Positions 35,334 to 47,486 of a stretch of 64,000 bases of DNA are shown piece by piece. Position numbers and translations under genes: made by a program. Origin of the DNA: Orobanche coerulescens (taxonomy: Eukaryota; Streptophyta; Magnoliopsida; Lamiales; Orobanchaceae). The stretch spans positions 106,482,501-106,546,500 of the forward strand of contig CM065815.1 of the NCBI GenBank assembly GCA_033398695.1. Direction: 5' to 3'. The notes below the pieces were generated by a model that worked only from the letters and a program-made list of their open reading frames with translations, was not told the DNA's origin and did not search any database. Numbering within the stretch: position 1 is the first letter of the stretch; each line of letters starts with the position of its first letter.

Positions 35334-36247
35334 GATCCGTAGCACTGATCCATCTTGTCCACCGATGGTGCGGGATTTCCTAGCGAGCCGATCTCCTCGC
35401 CAGGCCTGCGATGTCCCGTTATACGTCAACCGGGCAGTTTCCGCTTTACCGAAGGCCTGGACGACCGATCTAGATGCGATCGCTCGTCAGCGATCTGGGA
35501 GTACAATGCAGGCTGCTTTCGCCCTTTCTCTCCAGGCGGCGACCATGGCTGCCCAGGCTGTGCAGGAGTTTGAGGGGCGTCCTTCCACTACTCGCCTGCA
35601 GGCGGATCTCGAGGCGGCTCGAAAAGAGAACGCCGAGTTCGCCGACAGGTGTGGCAATGGAGAAGGACTCCCTAGATGCAGCTAAGCGGGCGAGTCATGA
35701 ACTTGAGCTAGCGAGGAAGGATGCCGAGGAAGCCCGGGTGACGGTCGATCGATTTCGGGACCGGATGACAGATGCCCGACGGTTGCAATTGGCCGCTGAG
35801 AAAGAGGCCGATCAACTGAAGGTGACCATCGCTCGTCTGAATAGCGATTTGGCGGCATCGAGGGGAGAGACGGCTGCAAGAGAAGCCGAGCTCCAGGGCG
35901 CGCAACAGGCGATGGCGGAGCTGAAAGGGGAGGTAGAGGCGACCAAGGCCGATCCCTTTCTCAACTTGGAGTTTGTCAGCGAGTTTGCCTATTATATGGC
36001 GTTCGCCGACTCGATCCGAGCTGCTAAGAAGGGAGGGTTGGAGGTCGGCCCTCTTGCTGAGAACTTCAAGGCGTACGCGTTGGAGCATCCTCTCCATCCT
36101 GCTTTCTCCTTGCCGATATTGGATCTCACGGATATCAGCATGGACTTGAGCTGGTATCCGACTCCGGCCAACCTTGTTCATCCCGACGCTCCGGAAGATG
36201 GGGAGGCCGCTCCGGAGGCTGAAGGCGAAGGCCAGGTAGGGGCCTGA
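35334..36247 (+). pseudogene. Antisense gene of C, exon 4 (coiled-coil region)
   Basis: It opens after TGATGCAG with IRSTDPSCPPMVRDFLASR, then LPKAWTTDLDAIARQRSGSTM, and a long Glu/Ala/Lys/Arg-rich coiled coil (about 35560-35950). It ends FAYYMAFADSIRAAKKGG, ALEHPLHPAFSLPILDL and an acidic tail. A one-base frame shift near 35655 separates the two halves. Similarity to B is highest at the two ends of the exon. Confidence 0.82.
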
Positions 36248-37292
36248 TGAGGCACTTCGTTTTTTTGTTTGTTTTAGCTTTTCTTGCCTTGTAATTTTGT
36301 ATCTTTTCCTTGTAGTACTTAGGCCTTCGGGCGACTGTGTATGTACCTTTGAGACTTCAAGTAATGTAATGAATGTTTGGTTCTTCGATTTATCACTTGA
36401 ATGATTGCTATTTTTGAGTCTTTTGCTTGACTTTGTACAAATGTGTGAGGAGATATTGTTGCGTGAGTAGGTCTAAGTGAATTGATAAACTCATATAGAT
36501 AACTTTTACAACAAATTCGATCGCTGCAAGAACATCTGAATAATTGCCGATCTCCGTAAGTGATTGGATAGGGACGATCGTCGTATAGGTAGTCCGCACT
36601 CTTCCCCCTTGTTTTTGTTCACTTAGTGAAAGTAAGGGGATGAAAATAACTCGTTGAGTGAGCGGTATTCAATTTTGTCGAATCCTCAAGGAAGGCCGTC
36701 CATCTCGGTCTTTTGAGGAACCGTGCATGATCGCAGAGTTCGATGGACCGATCTCCATTATCATGTCTTGTGCGCGAGCGACATTGTCTGTCTCGTGACT
36801 CATTTTATTGTGAGGGTCCTCCGTTAGGCTGTGCCTCACCTCGTATTTAACCGAAGGGCGGGCGGTCTTGGTCTGGAGGAGTCCTTGCGCGGGGCGTTGT
36901 CGGATAAATCGACTCCACGTCCGCGGCTTGTTAGCTCTTTTCTACCTCGGATCGCCATGTTAGATGGCAATCCTCGACGGTATACGTTGAGACGGGGGTA
37001 GGGACGCATCGCATTGCCCGTGAAGGATCCACCATGCTAAGTGACGGACCTTCGAGGGCGGGCGATCATGTCCACTGATTTGTTTGGAGGGTCCTTCGAC
37101 TACACCTGCCTCGTATTTAAACGAAGGGCGAGCGATCTCAGCCCAAAGGAACCTTGCATGGCCTAAGCAGTCGGTTCCATCGACCACCAGGACCATGGCT
37201 GCACTCTTCCACCTTGGATCGTCATGTTAAATACCGGCCTTCAATGGTGTACGTTGTGTGGGGGAGGCGATCTCGTGCCTTAGTCCAACATG
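36248..37292 (-). other. Element C non-coding 3' region with imperfect repeats
   Basis: No gene is visible. On the minus strand it carries the same repeat blocks as A and B (around 37080-37190 and 36780-36880). Positions 36250-36660 are AT-rich and may include the 3' end of the antisense transcript, since TAATGTAATGAATG near 36363 resembles a plant poly(A) region. Confidence 0.6.
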
Positions 37293-39068
37293 TTAGATGA
37301 TGAACTGTAGATGGCGAGCGAGTCCTCCAGTTTTTAGAAGTGTTAGCTCAGGCAGTAGCCTTTGTTCAATGAGGTGGGAAATCGGGGAGAGACCTCCGAA
37401 GTTCCCTTTTCTTGATTGAAGCATGTAGATACGGTCGTCGAGGTTGATCGAGGGGTCGGCTCGTATGAGCTTTCCATCCTGTTCACGTTCGACTCGGACA
37501 ATCATGTTGGGAGATTTGTGGGGCTCCGGCTTAAGCTAATAAACTGTCCAACTTGCCCTCCTCGAACAATCTCCAGAGCTGTTTGAGGAGGTCGCGGCAT
37601 TGGTTGGTACTGTGGCCGGGACTCTTATGGTAGGCACAATATTGATTGTGGTCCAGATGACCGTGGTCCCATATCACCTTTGGCTTGCTCAGCGGTTCGT
37701 GCCCCTTGATGGCATAGAAAATATGGGCCGGAGTTCGGTTGAACTTGTGGAGGAGATGAGCTTCCATATCCTCGAAGGCCTTGTGGTCGCCGGATGACTT
37801 GGCGACCGTCCTTTCGGTATTGGCGATCGCCGTCTTTCGGACGGGAGGAGGCGTTTCCTCGCCTAGGCGGAGGGCGAGTAGCCTTTGCCTGGCCAGAAAG
37901 TCGGCAGCCTTAGCGCGGAAGATCGCGTAGGTTGGGGGGATATCCTTGGTGAGATGCCTAAACATGGGTGAATGACCGTAGAATCCCCTAGGACCGAGTA
38001 GAGAGCGAGCTCGTCACTGATGGGCTCGCCGGTGAGGATGATTTTGTCTACTCGGTCGATGTAATCTGCATCGGTTTCGTCTTCCCCCTGCCTGATTTTC
38101 ATCACGCGGTGGGGGCCTTCGGGTCTGTTGACCTTGGCGGCAAAGTGTGACGTGATGTCATTCGCCAGTTTCTCAAAAGAGATGATCGATCGCGGTGGTA
38201 GCGAGATGTACCACCTATGGGCCAGCTCGCCCAATGTCAATGGGAAGATTCGGCATCTGGTTGCATCTGTTGCCCCACACCCAGTCATGTAAATTCGGAA
38301 TTTACTTAGGTGGGTCTCGGGGTTTGATCTCCCTTCATACAGAGGAGTTTTGGGAGGAGTGATCCTTGGTTGCACGGGGGCGAGCTCGATGTGGACCGCG
38401 AGTGGCTCGGTCGGCCCGATGATCTTTCTGCTGGTGTTTTCCCCAGTGTCTAAGAGTGCTTTCAACTCGTCGAGCTGGCGTTGCATAGCAGCCATCGCCG
38501 TGGCCTCGCTGCTCGAGGCCATACGTTCGGAGCGGGAGCCGAGGCGATCAAGTACTGACCGCCTGGCGTTCGGAGTGGGAGCCAAACGATTGATTTATGT
38601 GCGGCTGGGAGTCGGGTAGGCCGAACTCCGGGTGATGGACTTGGATTCCGTCGTCTTGTAGTTGGGGCCAGAATGCCCCGGTCGCCATGATGGGTCGCGT
38701 CCCAAGCGACTGAATACGGACCCGTCCAGTCGTGCGAGAGCCTTTTCTCGCGAATTGGGGCTTTCTGACGATCGCCCGCCTAGTAGCCCATTGAATTTCC
38801 GTTTGCCCATGCGGTGGATGATCGAGCGAGTTATTGCGGGCGACGCATATGCTCTCCGTCGCTCCTTTAGGATGGCCATAGCCTCCTCGATCTGTTCCTT
38901 GGTTTGGAACTGGTCGAGTGAGAGGTTGGGGCCATCCCTGAGGTGCGGGATCGAGAGTCTCGCGTTGCTGTGGCTTCCCCCGGCCTTCGGCTGGGGCTCG
39001 GATTGAGCCGGGATATGGTGTCCGACGGTTCGGAGAGCGGCTCTCTTCGATGTGGAGGCGGACGTCAT
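37293..39068 (-). pseudogene. Element C gag, broken
   Basis: It starts at the Met at 39068 (MTSASTSKRAALRTVG). A TAA at 38595-38597 interrupts it. The core then reads YEGRSNPETHLSKF, MTGCGATDATRCRIFPLTL, LAHRWYISLPP, DYIDRVDKIILTGEPIS. A frame shift near 37985 is followed by MFRHLTKDIPPTYAIFRAK and the zinc-binding motif CAYHKSPGHSTNQC near 37600. The frame stops at 37531. A further gag-derived piece (37293-37505) ends LLKTGGLARHLQFII, the same tail as A's ITKTGELIRHLQFTI, joining gag straight to the 3' region with no pol between. Confidence 0.88.
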
Positions 39069-39175
39069 GATTCTGAAGGCTTTCTTTGAAGCGCACTGAG
39101 TGTCACTTCAAGTATATGCCCCGAGAACAGTGAGTGTTCTTCGGAACGGTAGGAATAAAAATGAAGGTATAGATG

Positions 39176-39193
39176 CCCTTCTTCTAGAGCCAA
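39176..39193 (-). other. Element C primer-binding site (tRNA-Asn type, one change in the core)
   Basis: On the minus strand TTGGCTCTAGAAGAAGGG. Compared with B, C replaces G in TGGCGC, giving TGGCTC, plus one more change near its end. The mismatch near the tRNA 3' end could weaken priming. Confidence 0.6.
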
Positions 39194-39194
39194 T

Positions 39195-40297
39195 TGTTGC
39201 TACCCAAAATATTATCCGGAGATAGATATTGCTGGAATGAATGGATAGCAAACAAATGCGAGAACACTTCCGTGGGAAAAGTAAATAACACAAGATTTGC
39301 CGGGGTTGTTAGTCCCGGTCTTGAATGCTCTCGCGAGATATTATTAATACAAATATTCGGGGATACAAGTATTAATGTAAGAGTACAATTACAATGAGTG
39401 TAAAGACCCTTGTTATCTTATCTAGTGAGCGTGTAGATTGCCGGAAGAACCAGATATGATGTTCTGTGAGTTCTTGTAACAACGTTAATGAGCTGTAACG
39501 ACTGTGAGAAATCGACAGTTTCTCATGGTGTGTAGCTGCTGAATGTCTGAGCTCCTAGGATTGTGAGTCTCTTTGAATCTGCACTGTGGAGACTTCTTGC
39601 CTCTGCCGACCGTCTTCTGGTTGAGAGGTGCTGAGAGAGAAATCCTGAGGTAGATTCAGGAGAGGAAGCTGGGAGCTTGAAAGTATGTATGGTTGTATGT
39701 ATTTTCTCTGAACTTAATGGAGAATGCGTGAACCCCTTTCTTGTAGATGGAGGTTCTCTGTTTATAGCACTTGGACATGATGGGCGATCGCCTTTGCTGT
39801 ATTATAATAAGTGGGCGATCGTCTTTTAGCACATGGGCTTGTCTCCTTAAAGTCTGCGGGGAGTTCTTTGGCGATCACTGTGTGGTCCAATGAGAAGTGC
39901 ACGCGCGTCGGGATTCTTTGTCACGGGCGGTCCCACCTTGTACCTTTCGGCAGGCTTGTCGGTAGGTGAGAAGGTGGTGACAGGCTGTGGTCAACGATCT
40001 ATGAAACGCGGCACCTGTCGCGGATCTGCACATGGGCACTGCTTTGAGGTCCAGTCTTCGTGGACTTTGACGGACGATGGTCTCTGTCTGAGGTACAGGA
40101 CGGTTGTCCTAAGTCGGGCACCAGAGTCGATCGCTAGGTGCCAAAGGGCGATCGCCTTTGGAGTCGATCGCCAGATACCCGAAGGTGATCTGGTATCTTC
40201 GCTTTAGGCGAGTTCGCCGTAGCTTGATTGGTTGTGGACTCGGTCGCTCGGCCTTGAAGTCGATCGCCTGTCGAGGTGAATAAATCTTGACACAACA
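39195..40297 (-). repeat. Element C 5' LTR
   Basis: 1103 bp, collinear with 31991-33091. Differences cluster at 39858-39920 (matching 32650-32720). TATA box TATAAACA (minus) lies at 39759-39766. CATAT follows as target duplication. Confidence 0.92.
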
Positions 40298-40410
40298 CAT
40301 ATTACTCTCGTTTACTCAATATTACGTCCAGGACCAAAAACAAATATTCATATTACCAGTATTCCAACAAGTTCACGATAAAATATTATTCTAAAATTCA
40401 GGATATTACA

Positions 40411-42642
40411 TACTACCCCCCTTAAAAATATGTTTCGTCCCCGAAACTTGCCATTCTGACACAAACAAGTGCCCAAACTAGAAAATCCAAAATCATCAAT
40501 GGTAAGCAATCATCGTCACAATCGAATCACTAAAACAATATACTTACTGGTCCATGAAGTTGATGATCTCCCGTGATACTAGCAATTGACTCCACGTCAA
40601 AGCGTAAATACTCTTACAATCACAATTTCACAACTCTCAACAAAATACATCGTTCTACTCAATTAGGGAATAATCCATACGTTTGAAAGCCCGTCTGCCT
40701 GATCGCATAATCAAGTCCGAATCTTGATAAAACTAATAATACACGATATATCTGTGAAACAACTGCCCAAAATAATGGCAACAGATCCCGAAACATCGAC
40801 ACAATGTCCGAACGCTCATACGATCAATAACAATGATAAACCAATAAATTAACCGAGAATATCATCAACATGATAAGCTCTAATACGACCAACCAAAGGT
40901 CAAAACACATCCGAGAATATCATCAACATGATAAACTCCAATACTACCAACGAAGGATCAATAATAATAATCGAGAATACCGTCACATGGTAAGCTCCAA
41001 CACGATCACCAAAGAACCATAAGGACATATATATGAGAGAATAAAATTCTCAAAATGTTATACAAATCACACACAGTGGATCTCAAAGAAACACACCCGA
41101 CAGTTTAACATACCTCTCGAGCATATGAACAACCAGTCGCAAATCGACGAACATACGTAACCATACGTGCAGTGGGAACGACCAATCAGTATGGCTCAAA
41201 ATTCAAAAATCACAATAGCAAAATCACGCTACCACTACATCAATAGAGCCACATATCACATATGCTCCAGTTTCACAAAACCCAGAGTTCCAAAATCATA
41301 TTCTGCACTGAATCTACAACATGCGACATATTTTCCTTATCTGATCAACCAACCGGTCATCCCTGGATAACCAAACTGCCATGCTGAAGTTCAAATCTCC
41401 TTTCATTGTACCATTAATGTGTTATCCAGTTTGTGAGTCTCACTCAGAACTTCACCATGATATGCATTATGTACTACGTTTGTACGTGTACCAATCATAT
41501 TTTCAAACAACTTTGAAATCATACAATATTTTCAATAAGAATCCATTTCCGAAAGTTCTTTCAAGAATTTCAAAATTCAAAACATAAATTTTCGCAAGAC
41601 CACGAAATCAATTTTCGAAAAGTTAAAACGGCTCGCTTGTTTCAAGTTCTCGATGACAATTCTTTTCGAATACACACGATTAAATAAAATGAAATTATGC
41701 AAAATGATTGACCGCATCCATACTCCAGTATACGAATTCGGCTCGTCACCAATTCTACTGACATTCGATCGGAAAACCACACGATGGAATCCAAAATCTT
41801 ATTGTATAGACTTTGTTAAAATCACCCTTTCCACATATGACTCACTATTTCGACCATTACTCCATTATGCAATACTTTAACTATGCCATTAAATGATGTC
41901 TTAAAGATATATTTTTATTTTAATAACAATACTATTTTCTCAAAATAAATTTTAAGAAAAAAATCATTTTCACGACAGCGAGCAAAATAGTTTATTCAAA
42001 ATATATCATGTTTAAAAGTATCATTTTCAAACTTCCAAAAATAGTATCGTGCATATTAAAATAAACTAGCATGACTATATGTTCCTCTCAACAATCCACA
42101 ACATTTCTCCCAAAATCACAACTCGATTTTCCAAGTTTAACCGACATATTGATTCTCCATAATCATAGTTTCTCAAGATAATCAATTATGTCTCAACTAT
42201 TATATTTTGTTACCTCATACTTCTAAACATAATATTTTCCCAAATCTCAAAGTACATCAACTTATAACTGAAAATAACCTCAATGCGATCCAAAAATCCA
42301 AATACTTACAGATCGTGAAGCCGACGATTCCCCGTGATACTTGCACATGTCTCAACTCTAGAAAATACTCGATGTAGATATTTTCAAAACATACACTTTG
42401 CAAAATCAGTTCAACTCAAAATACGACACATCTCTTTCCAAAGAAACACGTTAACACCATTTGTAAAAGTTTAAAAAAACCACAGCACCACACCGGTAAA
42501 TCACATAACACATAAGCACGGGTGATCAATAAAAACCCAAAACTCTAACACTTGTCAACCGAAACTCGAATGACGTGACAAAAACACGACTCGACTCGAC
42601 CCGAAAGCCTAGGTTTTCAACCTAAGCTCCGATACCATATTC
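40411..42642 (-). mobile_element. Backbone element interior, 2.2 kb, non-coding
   Basis: Bounded on the right by the primer-site region (42585-42642, with TGGTATCGGAGC on the minus strand) and on the left by a polypurine tract at 40411-40423 (AAGGGGGGTAGTA on the minus strand). No gag or pol motif is recognisable; the only frames are short and match nothing I know. Very long LTRs around a non-coding interior resemble plant large retrotransposon derivatives (LARDs). Confidence 0.75.
40854..41030. repeat. Degenerate tandem repeat in the backbone interior
   Basis: Three imperfect units of about 58-62 bp each begin CGAGAATA(T/C)C(A/G)TCA and contain ACATG(A/G)TAA(G/A)CTC(T/C)AA. No function is evident. 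Confidence 0.7.
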
Positions 42643-43293
42643 TGTAACACCCCCAAAGCCATCCAGGAATATTACAGCGCCGTGGGCCCCGAGACGGAAC
42701 CCACAAGGCTGAAAGAAATATTTACAAACATTTCAGATACGCCTAAGCGGCGATGATGGTAATATCTTTAAAAATATACGAAGACTTTATAAATTCCATT
42801 TATCAAATACCGTCGAGAAACTCTCATTTGAAGTACAAGACCAAACAACCGAAACTCAATAATTTAGAAAACGATTTTCCAAAATAACTTAAGTTGCCAA
42901 AAACCAAATGGCCATTCAAATACTCACGTAGCGGAAAAGACAAACAATTAGAAATACTCTAGCAGCGGAATACAACAACTAGTTAAAGTACTCGATCACA
43001 CACACATGCCATAACCAGTATCCTCCGGGAAGCTCATCTCTTCACGACCGTTACAAGCTCGATATCCCAAGAACCTAAAATAAAGCCCACGACAGGGTCA
43101 TCCATAATACTCAACAATGATAACGGTCACATCACATCAATAATTACATACCAATGAGATACTAAGTAAGAATACTACCGATGTAGTCTTACCACCATAA
43201 CTTTACCAAAATTCACAATTCCTATCCTTAACAACACATTAAGCTCATACTTAAACACCTGTACTGTATCTCAACAATACCCAAGGTTCTCAA
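42643..43293 (-). mobile_element. Backbone element, LTR c (interrupted by G)
   Basis: The left 651 bp of the third LTR copy, TGTAACACCCCCAAAGCC onward, nearly identical to 1802-2450. It stops at 43293, where element G begins; the rest is presumably beyond the window. Confidence 0.85.
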
Positions 43294-46200
43294 TGTAATA
43301 TCCGGAATTTCTACTACTGTTATTTAATGTTATTTTATCCGAGTTAATTGCATTTGAGGATATCGTATATCAGGTTATTTTAATTTTTGATATTGGGTAT
43401 CTCATATGAGAATATTTTTGGCTTGAGTATATGTGTATTCAGTATGCCGTATGTTCGTATCCAATATGTCGAGACGGACCGAAACAGTTGGATTTTGGCT
43501 AAGTACAGAAGGCCATTACGTACGTTAAGCTTAAGAACTTATGTACGCTAAATTCTACGCTTCACGTACGTTATGCATTAGGCATTACGTACGTAACAAA
43601 GGGAATAGGACAGGACCGAGCTGTGGTCGGCAGATGGGGCCCTACGTCGGCAACTTTCGGAGGAGGATGTGGACAGGTGAGTCAACGGATGGATTTACGC
43701 ACGCTACACAGGGTGTATTACGTACGTAATATGAGTATATTACTATAGCAAGTCAACGTACGTATTATGTACGTAATGGATTAAGTGTTACGTACGTTAG
43801 GAGGCAGCTGGCCGAGTCGTGGCCGAGGACTCGCTGGATGGCCGATCACGGTCGGCAGTGACTCGCAGGGATAGCCGATCACGGTCGGCAGTGACTCGCT
43901 GGGCGTAAGGACTGGCCGATAACGGCCGTAAGGTTGTGGTCGGGTACGGTCGTAAGGGCTTATTACGTACGTAAGCTGGTGCCGGTAACGGCCATAAGGC
44001 TGTCAGCCAAATTGGACAGAAGGGTAGCCATGGCCGGTTACGGCCGTAAGCCATGGCCGGTTACGGCCGTAAGGTACCGACATGTCTCGGCTATTTAAAG
44101 GCCTGGACCGGGTCATTTGGCATTTTCACATTTTTTCTTCGTTCTTTTCGCGATTCTTCATCTGAAACTGATGGAATTGATTGGGAACATCATAGAGCAA
44201 CATGTTTTGGAAGTTTGATTCATGTATAACATCATCTTTTTCCCGGATCGAATGTAAGAACACATGAACTCTTGGTTTTGAAGATTTTTGAGGTTTCATG
44301 GTGTTTTGGCCGATTTCATTTGTTTTAAATCAGATTGTTGATAGAACTTTGTTCTATTCTCGGAATCATTCATTACTCTTGAAGTTTTGTGGAACAAATT
44401 CGAGAATTTCTCCGTTAATCGATTAAATTGGACTATGCCCTCAAAGTGTTCGATAAAATGCTTAAATGGGTAGAACTTGGGAAGTTCTATACGTTTTCGT
44501 AGAATTGTGATTGAATTGATATTGTTGTGATTTAGGAACGAACTTTTGAAAGAGGTTGGATCGGGACTCTTTTCTTTCGTCGATTTCTTCGCACCGTATT
44601 AATCAAGGGAAATGTTTACTTGTGTATTTCATCTTCTAAGAGGTATGTTAGGTAATCCTCTCATTGAATTCGGATTTTGATGTTATTGTTGATGAATGAT
44701 TCGTATGGAGATGATTATGATTTTGTTGTTACGATTCGTGAGGATATATGAACTATATGTTGAAGGATATATATGTTTGTGATTGTGTTCTTCGTATTCT
44801 TGATGTGGTTGGTGTTTGTTGATTGATGATTCGAATATACCTTTGAATTCCGCCTTCAAGGTGTTTGATTGAAGTTTTGAAAGAGAAATTGATTGGAATA
44901 TTTTAGTTAAGTTGTATAGTCGCCTTATCAAATCGATATATAGACTTTACGGAATCATGGGAATGAATTCGTAATTGTCTGAGTTAGATTGTTCGGACTT
45001 GTGTTTAATCAAGATATTTTGGAATTGTTAGGGTTGTAGATTGGTTATACCGGTTGTTGATTTTTATCGAATGTGTGTTAATCGATTATTGCAATAGGTG
45101 GTGATAATTAATCGTTGATTACGACCGTTGTGTTACGGTTGAGGTTGAAGAGTTCGTAGATTGCTTTTGGTCGGGGCTGAGGAGCTCGTAGACGAAGCCA
45201 ATGGTTTTGGTAATGGCTTTGTGGTATCGATATCGAGGCAAGTTATTACTTGCTCAGTTATAATGTTTAATGAATGGTTTCAGTTTTATTTCGTTTATAA
45301 TGCATATAGCAATGATTATTACCACAAATTCTGGAGATTTGGATTATATGTTGTCTTTCCGATTCTGGGAGTTAAATCATAATATATATGCTTTATCTCG
45401 GTTATTGGCATATTCGGGTATCAAGGTTACATTGCGATAAAGAAGGGGATACAAGTATCTATAGTCCATGATACGTTTGGATCGCCGAGCATTGAGGATA
45501 ATCACCAGTGATGATTTGACATCGAGATTTCTCCTGAAGGACTCGGGACAAGTATCTTAGTTTGATTCGGTTTAGTGTTGATGTTGTTAATCATGCAGGT
45601 TTTCATTCATGTTGCTGAACATGAAGTCGTCCTAGTTGTGTCATCATAGTGTCGTTCATGTTTTGATTCATATGATGTTCGTGTTGATGAACATAGTGAG
45701 TTGCATATGTGTATGCATAATTATATTGTTTACGTTGTGTTGATCCTGTGAGATCATGTGATCTATGCCGAGGGCGCTGGATCGGATGTCCACCATGCGT
45801 TGGTCCGGCGGGATCATCATGGGGATCTATGCTGAGGGAGCTGGATCGTTGGACAGGTTTTCCACCATGCGTTGGTCCGACGGGATCATCATGGGGATCT
45901 ATGCTGAGGGTGCTGGATCGTTGGATTACCCACTATTATGTTGATGGAATCATGTGGATTCGCATCATTGATTTTATCATGTGTTGTTGTGCATATGTAT
46001 ATTGTTGGTTATCCATTTCGTGTTGATCTAGTAGGATCATCCGGGATCTATGCCGAGGGCGCTGGATCATGGGATTTCCATTGAGTAAACACTGTTGTTA
46101 TTATGTTGAGTATATTGACGTTGTCATATGAGTATACATTTGTAGGTATTGTGTTAGGACCATGTCCGTGTGTGGTATTGATCTGACCTCGGATTTGACT

Positions 46201-47104
46201 GACATGATTGTCGTGGCATTGCATATCTTGAGGTATGTTCCGTAATTCCTTTGGTTTTTGTCTTTTGATGGACAATCGGTTATCGTCTCGGGATTTGATG
46301 ATGCTATCCAATGGATCATATTGGTTAGAACTGGTATATTTCCGTATCATGTGTTGGTGATGATAGTTTGAGAATCTTGTGTATTGTTTGAGGTACAATA
46401 CAGATATTATGTTCGAATTTATTGGTTAATCGAGTACGACATGTGAAATGTGATAATGGTCGTTCTGTTGAGAATTGTTTGAGTAAGTAAAGTTACTACG
46501 ATAAGATTACATTGGTCGTATTCTTATTCTGTATTCTCATTGGTATGTAATTATTAATGTGATGTGACGGTTATCATTGTTGGATATTATGGCTGACCCC
46601 GTCGTGGGCTTTCTTTTTAGGTTCTTGAGGTATCTAGCTTGTAGCGGTTGTGGAGAGATGAGCTTCCCGGAGGATACTGGCTAGAGCATGTTTTTGTGTG
46701 AATTGAGTTCCTGATCAGTTATTGTGTTCCGCTGCTGGAGTATTTTTGATTGTCTGTCTTTTCCGCTGTGTGCTTATTTTTAAATGGCTTTTTAGTAATT
46801 GGTAACTGAGGTTACTTTGGCAACCGTTTTCTAAACTATTTTGTTGGTATGTGTAAGCAATAGCTTAACGTATGTTTTTAAACTGTTGAGTTTTGGCATT
46901 TCAGGCCTTGTCCTTTCAAACGAGATTTTACGACGGTTTTGATAAATAGATTTTATATAGTCTTCGAATGTTTTAAATAGATAATACCATCGTTAGCCTC
47001 TTGGGCGTTTGTAAATGTTTGCGAAATTTTCCTTCATCCTTGTGGGTTCCACCTCGAGGCCCATGGCGCTGTAATATTCCTGGATAGCTCTGGGGGGTGT
47101 TACA
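43294..47104 (+). mobile_element. Element G 5' LTR (3.8 kb)
   Basis: TGTAATATCCGGAATTTC to GGGGGGTGTTACA. It is related to the backbone LTRs but in the opposite orientation. A palindrome array occupies 43510-44075 (ACGTACGTAA, then TTACGGCCGTAA forms), followed by TATTTAAAG at 44092. Tandem blocks at 45755-45925 and 46030-46070 (GATCTATGC(C/T)GAGGG(C/A/T)GCTGGATC) are the complement of those in D and LTR b. No gene is visible in it. Confidence 0.88.
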
Positions 47105-47486
47105 GAATATGGTACCAGAGCTTAGGTTGAGAAAACCTAGGCAGTCGGGTTGAGTTGGGTAGTGTTTTGTCGCGTCATTCGAGTTGTCGATTGACAAATA
47201 TTAGAGCTGTGAGTTTTTGTTGTTCACTCTGGCTTGTGCGTTAGGTGATTTACCAGTGTAGTACTGGGGTTGTTGCAAACTTTTCCAAATGGTGTTAACG
47301 TGTTTCTTCAGATAGAGCTGTGTTGTGTTCACGAGTTGAACTGATTTTGCAAAACGTGTGTTTCGAAAATATCTGTGTCGTGTATTTTCTAGCGTTGAGA
47401 CATGTGCCAGTATCACGGGGGATCGTCAGCTTCACGATTGGTAAGTATTTGGATTTTTGAATTTCATTGAGATTTACTGTCGTTCT
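47105..47486 (+). mobile_element. Element G leader with primer-binding site, cut by element E
   Basis: TGGTACCAGAGC at 47110-47121 resembles the initiator-Met primer site (TGGTATCAGAGC) with one mismatch. The leader is similar, inverted, to 42300-42642 of the backbone. It ends at 47486, where element E starts; the rest of G lies right of the window. Confidence 0.8.

Larger units (their letters stand above)
33614..36247 (+). pseudogene. Element C antisense accessory gene, four exons, PF04195-like N-terminus
   Basis: This is the counterpart of the gene at 26222-28940. Exons: 33614-34547, 34617-34781, 34868-35261 and 35334-36247. Introns: 34548-34616 (69 bp), 34782-34867 (86 bp) and 35262-35333 (72 bp), all GT...AG. 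Exon 2 is 165 nt and intron 1 is 69 bp in both copies, and intron phases agree (1, 1, 2). The N-terminal domain carries FYIPSDVDLFVPAENE, AGLRFPLSFSISHLL and LQLTPNAW. It is broken by TAG at 34733-34735 (exon 2), TAG at 35152-35154 (exon 3) and a frame shift near 35655 (exon 4). The 33572 Met upstream is in frame but outside the conserved start. Confidence 0.85.
31991..40297 (-). mobile_element. Element C: Tat-type non-autonomous retrotransposon (gag plus antisense gene, no pol)
   Basis: An 8.3 kb minus-strand element with LTRs 31991-33091 and 39195-40297 and a perfect CATAT target duplication (31986-31990 and 40298-40302), inserted in LTR b. From its 5' side (right) it has a primer site, gag, a 3' repeat region, the antisense gene (plus strand here) and a polypurine tract. 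Protease, reverse transcriptase, RNase H and integrase are absent. It would need a B-like helper. Confidence 0.93.
1802..40410 (-). mobile_element. Backbone element, LTR b, split by elements D, B and C
   Basis: The LTR survives as four pieces: 1802-3008, 17363-18262, 30398-31990 and 40298-40410. Removing the three insertions and one copy of each target duplication leaves about 3.8 kb, matching the 3.81 kb LTR of the related element G (43294-47104). Ends are TGCAACACT (an altered TGTAACACC) and GGATATTACA. The left side abuts a primer-binding site and the right side abuts a polypurine tract, so one LTR serves two interiors, as in tandem copies made by unequal recombination. No protein gene is visible in the pieces. 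Confidence 0.75.

Noticed and set aside
40854..41030. Possible CRISPR-like repeat array
   Set aside because: Only three degenerate units without distinct spacers, in a plant retrotransposon interior.
44683..44931. Short frames in G's LTR that might be small host genes
   Set aside because: AT-rich, without domains, and within an LTR defined by its ends and primer site.
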